Assembly: GCA_012839665.1 (NCBI GenBank)
Contig: DUMX01000340.1
Coordinates: 1-8,109 of the forward strand
Length of the DNA: 8,109 bases
Origin: Gelria sp.
GTDB taxonomy: Bacteria > Bacillota > Syntrophomonadia > Syntrophomonadales > Syntrophomonadaceae
Direction: 5' to 3'
Numbering within the stretch: the first letter of the stretch is position 1; each line of letters starts with the position of its first letter. This document shows positions 1 through 4,729 of the stretch, piece by piece. A model generated the notes under the pieces. The model was given only the letters and a program-made list of their open reading frames with translations. It was not told the origin of the DNA and made no database searches. The translations under genes and the position numbers were made by a program.

Positions 1-88
1 AGCGGTTTTGGAGGATTGTGGTAAATACTGTTCATTCTTATTTGTTGTTTTCTGTCCATTTTAGTTTAGCGGTTACACCCTTTACCAA
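1..88 (+). repeat. 88-bp direct repeat, copy 1
   Basis: Identical over 88 bases to 199-286. It begins at the first base of the window, so its true left end is unknown. Read on the + strand, bases 1-24 encode S-G-F-G-G-L-W followed by TAA, the same C-terminus as the minus-strand micro-ORF at 103-186. The first part is therefore probably the 3' end of a small gene and the rest (25-88) its downstream flank. The segment contains an AAAATGGACAG-like string when read in reverse, but no transposase is nearby. Confidence 0.93.
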
Positions 89-134
89 AGAATGAACAGT
101 ATTTACCACAATCCTCCAAAACCGCTATGATAGA
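88..134 (-). repeat. Inverted copy of the repeat head, between the two direct copies
   Basis: Bases 88-126 are the exact reverse complement of 1-39, and 88-134 are the exact reverse complement of 191-237. The three copies therefore form two nested palindromes: arms 1-39/88-126 around a 48-bp spacer, and arms 88-134/191-237 around a 56-bp spacer. The arms are perfect, so the duplication is recent, kept identical by recombination, or an assembly or amplification artefact at a contig edge. Confidence 0.92.
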
Positions 135-186
135 GCTGGAAATAAAACAGCAGGATACCTAATAGTATTATTGCTAGTCGTTTCAT
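103..186 (-). CDS. Putative hydrophobic micropeptide (27 aa)
   Basis: A minus-strand frame runs from ATG at 186 to TAA at 105-103. An in-frame ATG at 198 would add four residues. It begins MKRLAIILLGILLF, a positively charged start followed by about 12 hydrophobic residues, as in a single membrane span or uncleaved signal anchor, and ends YHSGFGGLW. I see no good Shine-Dalgarno sequence in front of either ATG. The original upstream region may have been lost, because the start lies just inside the inverted-repeat arm. The repeat copy at 1-24 encodes the same last seven residues plus stop, which supports this being a real gene end. I do not recognise the peptide. It could be a small membrane subunit, a signal precursor or a chance frame. 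Confidence 0.35.
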   Translation of the reverse strand: MKRLAIILLGILLFYFQLYHSGFGGLW

Positions 187-198
187 AGAGTCTATCAT

Positions 199-286
199 AG
201 CGGTTTTGGAGGATTGTGGTAAATACTGTTCATTCTTATTTGTTGTTTTCTGTCCATTTTAGTTTAGCGGTTACACCCTTTACCAA
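199..286 (+). repeat. 88-bp direct repeat, copy 2
   Basis: Identical to 1-88. Identity ends at 286/287: copy 1 continues with AGAATG and copy 2 with TATCAA. The eight bases before this copy (191-198, TCTATCAT) are also present, inverted, after the middle element at 127-134. The ancestral unit therefore probably extended at least eight bases left of the 88-bp core. Confidence 0.93.
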
Positions 287-472
287 TATCAAATTATTAC
301 CAACAAAAAGTTTATCACAAAAACACTCCAAGAAGGCTTTGTAAATGCTTTGGAAAAATCAGCCCAAATACAGAAGCAAATAAAATTTGCGACACACCCC
401 TGGTTAATCAAAAACGTTGTTAAAATTTTGCCAGTTAATTGGATTCATATTATACTGAATTTGAGGTGTTGA
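263..472 (+). pseudogene. 3' end of an unidentified coding sequence
   Basis: A frame opens after the TAG at 260-262 and runs to TGA at 470-472. From 287 onward it has coding-like composition (for example TNKKFITKTLQEGFVNALEK, then FATHPWLIKNVVKILPVNW). No start codon with a ribosome binding site lies ahead of it; its left part is inside the 88-bp repeat. It ends two bases before the ATG of the gene at 475, whose ribosome binding site lies within its last codons, as in an operon. I read it as the C-terminal remnant of a gene whose front was replaced by the repeat structure. The family is not recognised. Confidence 0.4.
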
Positions 473-474
473 TT

Positions 475-708
475 ATGCAAGACTGGACTAAAATTAAAAT
501 AGTCGGCAAACGCAAGCCCCCAGAGGTTGATATTTTTTCACCTGAATGGGATGCCTATTTAGATTTAATATGGTCTTTAAGGCGAGACAAAACCTTTATC
601 CCACGGGGAGTTTACAAATTCAAAACATTTGAGGAAGCGAATGAGTGGGCAGAAAGAATGGTACTGGGAGAGAAGCCTACAGTCGCACCCCCAGGGCAGA
701 AGATTTAA
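475..708 (+). CDS. Conserved-looking small hypothetical protein (77 aa)
   Basis: The start is ATG 475, preceded by GAGGTG at 463-468 with six bases of spacing. A TTG at 439 in the same frame lacks such a site. The protein is soluble and charged, with no signal peptide or membrane segment. Its centre, VDIFSPEWDAYLDLIWSLRR followed by FIPRGVYKFKTFEEANEWAE, has the look of a conserved compact domain. From memory, similar short proteins occur beside nucleotidyltransferase-type toxin genes in Firmicutes and thermophiles, but no such partner is present here, so no function is assigned. The upstream partner is the gene remnant ending two bases before, and the downstream boundary is the terminator-like hairpin at 772-803. 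The last dozen residues (EKPTVAPPGQKI) look like an unstructured tail. Confidence 0.75.
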   Translation: MQDWTKIKIVGKRKPPEVDIFSPEWDAYLDLIWSLRRDKTFIPRGVYKFKTFEEANEWAERMVLGEKPTVAPPGQKI

Positions 709-771
709 TTAAAATATGCAATGTTTTTAGGTACAAAGTTTTGGGTTACATTAGTTATTTCCAGCAAACCC

Positions 772-803
772 CAACCCTTCATTCAGGAGGGTTATTTCTT
801 TTT
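772..803 (+). terminator. Terminator-like hairpin after the 475-708 gene
   Basis: Arms AACCCT (773-778) and AGGGTT (788-793) enclose a nine-base loop and are followed by ATTTCTTTTT. The stem is short (six pairs) and the T tract is interrupted, so termination may be partial. The same structure occurs in the second repeat copy. Confidence 0.6.
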
Positions 804-841
804 CCGATACTATTAGCAACCACGAAAGGAGGTTTCCCGAA
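772..841 (+). repeat. 70-bp dispersed repeat, copy 1
   Basis: Aligns without gaps to 3416-3485, with 11 differences in 70 bases (about 84% identity), most of them transitions. The element consists of a short hairpin with a T-rich tail, then a variable middle, then a conserved GAAAGGAGGTTT-CCGAA end that resembles a strong ribosome binding site. Identity stops on both sides within a few bases. This copy lies between the small gene ending at 708 and the stalk-protein gene starting at 925. Confidence 0.8.
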
Positions 842-924
842 CAAATATTCTCTTTTCAACGTCTAAAGATATAGTAGTATGTTAACAAGCCGATTTATCG
901 GCAAATTATAAAGGAGGAATTCAC

Positions 925-1833
925 TTGAAGAAAATTAAAATTGTTGCACTTATTACGATGCTGTGTTTCATATGCACTATCCCAGCATTTGCTGTTACTG
1001 ATTGGGATAAAGAACCCAAAAGCTATGATGTAAGAGTATTTATTGATAACAAAGACAACGAGTTAAAATTTCCAGCAGGTATGGGTAAACCTTTTATCAT
1101 CCAGGGCAGAACCTTCGTGCCCTACAGAATTATGTGTGAATCCCTTGGTGCAGAAGTTGATTGGGACAGTAATGCCAGGAAAGTAACCGCTGTAGGTAAC
1201 GGCAATACTGTTGAATTAGCTATAGGCAAGAAAACATACAAAGTTAATAACGTCAGCAAAACTATGGACGTAGAGCCGTTTATTCTAAGTGCTGAGGGTA
1301 GAACCTATATTCCTGCTAGATTCCTAACTGAAGGGCTTAATTACACTATAGACTTTGCTAAGGGCGGTAAGATTATGTTTATCTGTTCTTTCACTCAGGG
1401 GCAAAGCAAGGCAGAACAGAAGGCGATTCTGGAGGATATAGTTAAAGCCAATGAAAATATTAAAGAAGAGCCTGTGGTAACTAACCCAGAAACTTTGCCT
1501 CCGGGGGTAAGAAACGTACCAGCATGGGGAAAGATACCGACTATTCCTGTGGAGAAAGGGGTTAATGTTGACCCACCTCTAGCTAAGGATTATGTTTACG
1601 GAATCAGAATAGACGTCCGCGTACCCGGTGCGGTAGACAACGGTTGTGATATCCTGGCAGATATATTGAAAGACCCTTCTGCTGGAGAAAAAGCCAAAGC
1701 TATAATTACTAACGCTAAGAAAGATGATATATGGGCTAATTTTTCCGGAGGGTTTGAAAGCGGAAAGCATCATGTATCTGTAGCAGGTCCAAAAAGCCCT
1801 GGGGTAAGTATTGCGATATCACCATCAAAATAA
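925..1833 (+). CDS. Exported copper-amine-oxidase-N-domain (stalk domain) protein
   Basis: The start is TTG 925, preceded by AAGGAGG (911-917) with seven bases of spacing; no upstream ATG is in frame. Residues 1-23 form a signal peptide (MKKIKIVALI, hydrophobic core, cleavage after AFA). Residues 35-153 match the copper_amine_oxidN1 type of stalk domain, with two signature repeats: GRTFVPYRIMCESLGAEVDW (61-80) and GRTYIPARFLTEGLNYTIDF (125-144). In Firmicutes this domain is common on cell-wall and extracellular proteins and does not imply amine oxidase activity; no catalytic domain is present. Residues 160-220 are a charged, then proline-rich linker. The rest (about 221-302, starting KDYVYGIRIDVRVPG) is a small domain I do not recognise. 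It is followed after 64 bases by another exported protein on the same strand, so the two probably work together at the cell surface. Confidence 0.88.
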   Translation: MKKIKIVALITMLCFICTIPAFAVTDWDKEPKSYDVRVFIDNKDNELKFPAGMGKPFIIQGRTFVPYRIMCESLGAEVDWDSNARKVTAVGNGNTVELAIGKKTYKVNNVSKTMDVEPFILSAEGRTYIPARFLTEGLNYTIDFAKGGKIMFICSFTQGQSKAEQKAILEDIVKANENIKEEPVVTNPETLPPGVRNVPAWGKIPTIPVEKGVNVDPPLAKDYVYGIRIDVRVPGAVDNGCDILADILKDPSAGEKAKAIITNAKKDDIWANFSGGFESGKHHVSVAGPKSPGVSIAISPSK

Positions 1834-1846
1834 GGAAAAATATCTT

Positions 1847-1878
1847 GAGGGTGGTTCTTAAAGATGAGAACCACCTTC
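1847..1878 (+). other. Intergenic RNA hairpin between the two exported-protein genes
   Basis: GAGGGTGGTTCT (1847-1858) pairs with AGAACCACCTTC (1867-1878) in a 12-pair stem containing one G-T pair, with an eight-base loop. No T tract follows, so it is not a normal intrinsic terminator. It ends seven bases before the AAGGAG of the next gene and could stabilise the upstream message, slow transcription or adjust the ratio of the two proteins. Confidence 0.6.
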
Positions 1879-1897
1879 ACTATGAAAGGAGATATTT

Positions 1898-2866
1898 ATG
1901 AGAAAATTACTATCAATATTACTTACGTTAAGTCTATTAGTAAGTGTATTACCGCCTGTAGCTCAAGCCGATAATAATATAAGACAAAGCCTAAACCAAT
2001 ATATAGAGGAAAACTATGGCAGTATTCCCGTAAAAGACTTCTTCCCTGAAACAGTCAACGGCAAACCATTTAACATAATTGAAGTTAACGAAATCAAGGA
2101 CAGCTCAGGAAATGTAATCAAAGACATTTCAGGAAAGGGAATATCTTTAAAAATACCGAATTATGGAGAACCATTTGATTTTACTCAAAAGTTCGGAATG
2201 TACCGATATGCGGGATATACCCCACAAGGACTACCCAATGGTGCTCCTAACCATCCTTTTGATGAATGGGGCGGAGGAATACTGGAAACCCGAAAATGGA
2301 TGGATAACCCTTGGGAAAACGATGGAGTAAAAAAGAAAATCGCGAGTCAATTAGGGGTTTCTGTAGATGATGTAGATGAAATGTTTCCAGTAGAACTCAG
2401 TCTCGCTGTGAGAAACATCCCCCAAATTCGTGAAAAAATTCTGTGGGGACTATTGCTTAATCAGTATAATGGAGAATATATATTTGGCGAAGGCCCGGGG
2501 CTAGGTATTAATTATCCCTGGGAGAAAAAAATCATGGTTTTTTATCCCCCTACACCAGAAACTTGGGGACGTGGGTGTATGTGGCATTATTCAGGAGGGA
2601 CGCTGTGGTATTGTTATTTATGGATACCAAATAAAATCCCTGATGCTGCCCCCGACTTCTACCCAACCCCTAAAGATTCAACCGAATGGCAACCGAGTTA
2701 CAAGGACGCCAACCAATGTGCCGAGATTTACTACTATGAGCCTGGACAGACAGAGATTGCCTTCCCAGTTAACTTATATAACCAAGGTGAAGAAGCCATA
2801 ACCGATTTTAAGGCCGTCTGGTTTGGTAAAGGTGATGATCCGGTAAAAGGTTGGCAGGAAAACTAG
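1898..2866 (+). CDS. Exported protein of unknown family, probably truncated at the C-terminus
   Basis: The start is ATG 1898 with AAGGAG (1886-1891) six bases upstream. A signal peptide is clear: MRKLL, a leucine-rich core and cleavage after AQA (residue 24). The mature part is rich in Trp, Tyr, Pro and Gly (for example DEWGGGILETRKWMDNPWEN around 122-141, and WGRGCMWHYSGGTLWYCYLW at 223-242), with Cys 227, 239 and 274. The end, IAFPVNLYNQGEEAITDFKA (287-306), looks like the first strands of a CARDB or Ig-like adhesion domain, yet the protein stops 16 residues later, so I infer a lost C-terminal part. I do not recognise the family with certainty. A comparison with the large exported Athe_2463-type proteins of thermophilic Firmicutes would be informative. 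It follows the stalk-protein gene and is probably cotranscribed with it. Confidence 0.8.
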   Translation: MRKLLSILLTLSLLVSVLPPVAQADNNIRQSLNQYIEENYGSIPVKDFFPETVNGKPFNIIEVNEIKDSSGNVIKDISGKGISLKIPNYGEPFDFTQKFGMYRYAGYTPQGLPNGAPNHPFDEWGGGILETRKWMDNPWENDGVKKKIASQLGVSVDDVDEMFPVELSLAVRNIPQIREKILWGLLLNQYNGEYIFGEGPGLGINYPWEKKIMVFYPPTPETWGRGCMWHYSGGTLWYCYLWIPNKIPDAAPDFYPTPKDSTEWQPSYKDANQCAEIYYYEPGQTEIAFPVNLYNQGEEAITDFKAVWFGKGDDPVKGWQEN

Positions 2867-2896
2867 CAACCGCTTAAAGAGTTCATTTAAGTTAGA

Positions 2897-2926
2897 TTGA
2901 ATTGTTTAAATGGCTGCTGGTATAAT
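2897..2926 (+). promoter_or_regulatory. Promoter of the first toxin-antitoxin pair
   Basis: TTGAAT (2897-2902), an 18-base spacer and a perfect TATAAT (2921-2926) with an extended -10 TG. It lies 18 bases before the antitoxin ATG at 2945 and 30 bases after the stop of the exported-protein gene, so the module carries its own promoter. Confidence 0.75.
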
Positions 2927-2944
2927 CAAGATGAGGTGATTAAT

Positions 2945-3172
2945 ATGTCAACCCTAGAAAAAGCCATAGTGCTGTTAAAGGGATTATCTGAAGAAAAACT
3001 GGATATGGTGGTATATATTTTAGAATCTTTAATGGTTAAGCAAAAAATTGAATCTATGAATATTGAAGAATTAACTCCTGAAGAAGCAAGGATTATTGAT
3101 ATAGCTTTAGCCGAATTAGATAGCGGGTTAGGAGTTGATGCAGAAAGTGTCTGGGAAGAAGCCGGGATATAA
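2945..3172 (+). CDS. Putative antitoxin of a RelE-type module (75 aa)
   Basis: The start is ATG 2945 with GAGGTG (2933-2938) six bases upstream. A TTG at 2897 in the same frame coincides with the -35 box and is unlikely. The N-terminal half (MSTLEKAIVLLKGLSEEKLD through about residue 38) is predicted helical, as in the dimerising part of small antitoxins. The C-terminal half is acidic (EELTPEEARIIDIALAELDS, ending SVWEEAGI), as expected for a toxin-wrapping tail. The assignment rests mainly on position: the next gene encodes a RelE-fold protein and overlaps it by about 35 bases. In such systems the antitoxin blocks the ribonuclease and represses the shared promoter. The subfamily is not certain. 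Confidence 0.75.
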   Translation: MSTLEKAIVLLKGLSEEKLDMVVYILESLMVKQKIESMNIEELTPEEARIIDIALAELDSGLGVDAESVWEEAGI

Positions 3173-3411
3173 GCATATAGCCTTCTCGCCAACAGCCAGG
3201 AAACAATTTTTAAATCTTGATAAACAAACCCAAATACGAATTAAAGCTGGTATTCAAAGATTAGCTATTGTACCTCCACAGGGTGATGTATCAAAGTTAA
3301 AAGGCCGAGAAGGCCAGTATAGATTAAGAATTGGTAGCTGGCGTATTATATTCCGACTTACAGATATTGTAGATTATTGCTATTTTACCTAGAGGACAGG
3401 CATACAAATAG
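3138..3411 (+). pseudogene. RelE/ParE-family toxin, frameshifted near the C-terminus
   Basis: From ATG 3138 (AGGAG at 3130-3134; TTG 3135 is an alternative) the frame gives a RelE-fold protein: AFSPTARKQFLNLDKQTQ (a helix), GDVSKLKG, then YRLRIGSWRIIFRLTDIVD, the usual beta-sheet core carrying the basic residues used for mRNA cleavage in the ribosome. The frame then reads YCYFT and stops at 3392. Removing one T at 3374-3375 restores IAILPRGQAYK with stop TAG 3409-3411, the normal family ending, for a 90-residue protein. The sequence thus shows a +1 (or -2) shift. It may be a real inactivating mutation or a sequencing error. RelE-type toxins usually need C-terminal residues for catalysis, so the version as written is probably weak or inactive. 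The long overlap with the antitoxin gene suggests translational coupling. Confidence 0.8.
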
Positions 3412-3415
3412 AACC

Positions 3416-3447
3416 CAACCCTCCATTTAGAAGGGTTGTTTCTTTTT
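3416..3447 (+). terminator. Terminator-like hairpin after the RelE-type toxin
   Basis: Arms CAACCCT (3416-3422) and AGGGTTG (3432-3438) form seven pairs around a nine-base loop, followed by TTTCTTTTT (3439-3447). It is placed directly behind the toxin gene, as expected for the end of a toxin-antitoxin transcript. Confidence 0.65.
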
Positions 3448-3485
3448 CTGACACTGTTAACACCCAAGAAAGGAGGTTTTCCGAA
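3416..3485 (+). repeat. 70-bp dispersed repeat, copy 2
   Basis: Gapless partner of 772-841. It starts five bases after the restored stop codon of the RelE-type toxin (TAG 3409-3411) and runs directly into the coding remnant ending at 3624. The hairpin arms are conserved between copies, and most differences fall in the hairpin loop or in the middle part. Confidence 0.8.
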
Positions 3486-3624
3486 GGGTGAATTAGAAAC
3501 TTGTGAACGGCCCGATGCATATGTCTGGAACCAGGTCAAAGTCTTCGGGGATAAAGATATTGCCGTGGTCATGAAGGAAAATGGAGATATTTTTGTAGAG
3601 TTTAACGGGGACAGGTATTATTAA
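3484..3624 (+). pseudogene. Coding remnant downstream of the 70-bp repeat
   Basis: A frame ending at TAA 3622-3624 reads ELETCERPDAYVWNQVKVFG and then KDIAVVMKENGDIFVEFNGDR, with the alternating hydrophobic/charged pattern of beta strands. It is open back to a TTG at 3436 inside the repeat hairpin, which is an implausible start. No ATG, GTG or TTG is in frame near the AAAGGAGG at 3470-3477. I take it for the tail of a larger gene joined to the repeat, although a 62-residue protein from 3436 cannot be excluded. No family is recognised. Confidence 0.35.
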
Positions 3625-3716
3625 ATATAGTAGTGTCTTTTTATCTTGCCCGTTTCCATGTTTGTTTTAGTGATAAGAATAAAATCTTCTGAAAGACATA
3701 TTCCTAGATTAAAGAA

Positions 3717-3746
3717 TTGGAAAATGTTTTTAAGGAGTGATATAAT
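3717..3746 (+). promoter_or_regulatory. Promoter of the second toxin-antitoxin pair
   Basis: TTGGAA (3717-3722), an 18-base spacer and TATAAT (3741-3746). A transcript starting near 3753 would have a leader of about 45 bases before the ATG at 3798. The AAGGAG at 3732-3737 lies inside this promoter, which argues against the TTG at 3747 as the translation start. Confidence 0.6.
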
Positions 3747-3797
3747 TTGTCTAAGGATGATGACCATAAAATCAATAATAGTTCTGAGGTGATTAAT

Positions 3798-3947
3798 ATG
3801 CCTACTACACTTAATAGTGTCCGGGAATATAATTTGGAAAAAGCATTAAACCAAGGCGTAAAAGAAATGCGCTTGATGCAGTCCGGTAAACTTCCTAAGA
3901 AGACTTGGAAAGAATTAAAAAATGAACTCCAGAAGGAAAAACAGTAA
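3798..3947 (+). CDS. Putative short antitoxin (49 aa)
   Basis: The start is ATG 3798, preceded by GAGGTG (3786-3791) at six bases. The 16 bases ending in this ATG are identical to those of the antitoxin at 2945, which favours it over the in-frame TTG at 3747 (AAGGAG upstream, giving 66 residues). The product is small and very basic at its end (LPKKTWKELKNELQKEKQ), with one predicted helix around EYNLEKALNQGVKEMRLMQS. It lies eight bases before a RelE-family toxin gene, which is the main reason for calling it an antitoxin. I cannot assign it to a known antitoxin family, and it is short for one. It could lack a DNA-binding domain. Confidence 0.6.
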   Translation: MPTTLNSVREYNLEKALNQGVKEMRLMQSGKLPKKTWKELKNELQKEKQ

Positions 3948-3955
3948 CATTTCTA

Positions 3956-4384
3956 ATGGTTAAATATAATGTTATCCCCACAGAGCAGTTTGAAAAAGAT
4001 ATTAAGTATTTAATAAAAAAATATCGCAGGATAGATGATGATGTAGACGATGTAGTAGCTCAACTAGAACAGGGTTTTTTCTTAGGAGAACTTGTAAATA
4101 ATTTGAGTTTACCGCCCAATCATAAGGCATATAAGTGTAGAATCAAAAATACAAGTAGCAAAAAAGGCAAGTCTGGCGGCTTTAGGTTTATTTATTATGT
4201 GGTTACAGATAATTACGAAATATATTTAATAACCATTTTCTCAAAAACGGAAATAGGAAACTTGGATAATTCTACGATTCGCAAGTATATAACAAAGACA
4301 CTTAGAGAAAAACAAAAATATTGCATATTGCAAACACCTATTCAATTAGGTGTTTTTTTATGTCTAAAACTAAGAGAGGAGTAA
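3956..4384 (+). CDS. RelE/ParE-family toxin with an atypical C-terminal extension
   Basis: The start is ATG 3956, eight bases after the antitoxin stop; the only purine-rich site (AAGGA, 3934-3938) is too distant, so coupled translation is likely. The first 115 or so residues match a RelE-superfamily toxin: MVKYNVIPTEQFEKDIKYLI, an internal helix, YKCRIKNTSSKKGKSGGFRF, then IYYVVTDNYEIYLITIFSKT, the typical sheet with basic residues. Proteins of this type usually end shortly after the motif corresponding to IRKYITKTLRE. Here the frame goes on for about 25 residues (QKYCILQTPIQLGVFLCLKL), which are encoded by an obvious terminator hairpin. This suggests loss of the original stop codon. The tail is cysteine-containing and hydrophobic and may impair folding. 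Confidence 0.78.
   Translation: MVKYNVIPTEQFEKDIKYLIKKYRRIDDDVDDVVAQLEQGFFLGELVNNLSLPPNHKAYKCRIKNTSSKKGKSGGFRFIYYVVTDNYEIYLITIFSKTEIGNLDNSTIRKYITKTLREKQKYCILQTPIQLGVFLCLKLREE
4332..4360 (+). terminator. Intrinsic terminator embedded in the toxin reading frame
   Basis: AAACACCTA (4332-4340) pairs perfectly with TAGGTGTTT (4347-4355) around a six-base loop, and the T tract runs 4353-4359. It is a textbook terminator. The toxin frame passes through it to a stop at 4382-4384. Just before it lies a perfect TTGCA-TAT-TGCAA palindrome (4321-4333). Confidence 0.85.
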
Positions 4385-4418
4385 TGATAAATTGGACAAA
4401 TTAAAAAGGCGGACGGAT

Positions 4419-4643
4419 ATGCGCAGATTATTACGAAACCTGGTAGTTTTAATAACAATATTTTGTTTGCAGGTGCCTGCTTGGGCAGGTACATTTAATT
4501 TTGGTAACTATACGCCACCTGATATACGACCAACCGGATTAGACGCAATTATGCAAGATGCCAACAACTTCATTCGGGAATATTATAACTTGCCTGAGGG
4601 GGGAGGGGATTATTTTACACCTACCAAAAGGAAGGGGCTCTGA
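4419..4643 (+). CDS. N-terminal stub of an exported protein
   Basis: ATG 4419 has a weak AAGGCGG upstream; TTG 4392 in the same frame, behind AGAGAGGAG, would add nine residues. The product starts MRRLLRNLVVLITIF and has a signal peptide cut after AWA (residue 23). It continues GTFNFGNYTPPDIRPTGLDA, then NNFIREYYNLPEGGGDYFTP, and ends abruptly with KRKGL. Only about 50 mature residues remain, with no recognisable domain, so this looks like the front of a longer secreted protein cut off near 4620. The gene starts about 60 bases after a strong terminator, and I see no promoter in that gap, so it may not be transcribed. The N-I-R-x-Y and DYFTP motifs faintly recall NNIRQSLNQYIEENYG and DFFPE of the exported protein at 1898, which hints at a shared family. 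Confidence 0.5.
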   Translation: MRRLLRNLVVLITIFCLQVPAWAGTFNFGNYTPPDIRPTGLDAIMQDANNFIREYYNLPEGGGDYFTPTKRKGL

Positions 4644-4680
4644 CCCAAGCTTTTTTAGATGCTTAATTTGTTCTGATATA

Positions 4681-4709
4681 TTGATTTTCGCTTTAAGTGA
4701 ATGTATAAT
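4681..4709 (+). promoter_or_regulatory. Promoter of the tRNA-Lys gene
   Basis: TTGATT (4681-4686), a 17-base spacer and a perfect TATAAT (4704-4709). The expected transcription start, near 4716, leaves a short leader before the tRNA at 4730. Confidence 0.8.
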
Positions 4710-4729
4710 AGCAATTGCGACAAAACTGC

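Noticed and set aside
1..286. CRISPR array or insertion-sequence end
   Set aside because: There are only two direct copies, at 88 bp too long for CRISPR repeats and without regular spacers. The reverse strand has an AAAATGGACAG-like string reminiscent of some insertion-sequence ends, but no transposase or target duplication is visible.
645..866. 73-codon + strand open frame
   Set aside because: It overlaps the end of the better-supported gene at 475-708 in another frame and then runs through the terminator hairpin and the 70-bp repeat; no ribosome binding site.
842..924. Riboswitch ahead of the stalk-protein gene
   Set aside because: Cyclic-di-GMP riboswitches often precede such genes, but the conserved GEMM-type motifs are absent; only a tiny palindrome (889-902) is seen.
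1579..1773. 64-codon minus-strand open frame, with a similar + strand frame at 2571-2801 and a minus-strand frame at 7687-7911
   Set aside because: All lie fully inside well-supported genes in other frames and lack their own start signals.
2926..3192. 88-codon minus-strand open frame
   Set aside because: Shadow of the antitoxin gene on the opposite strand; serine-rich composition and no start signal.
3324..3572. 82-codon minus-strand open frame
   Set aside because: Antisense to the toxin end, the 70-bp repeat and the coding remnant; no ribosome binding site.
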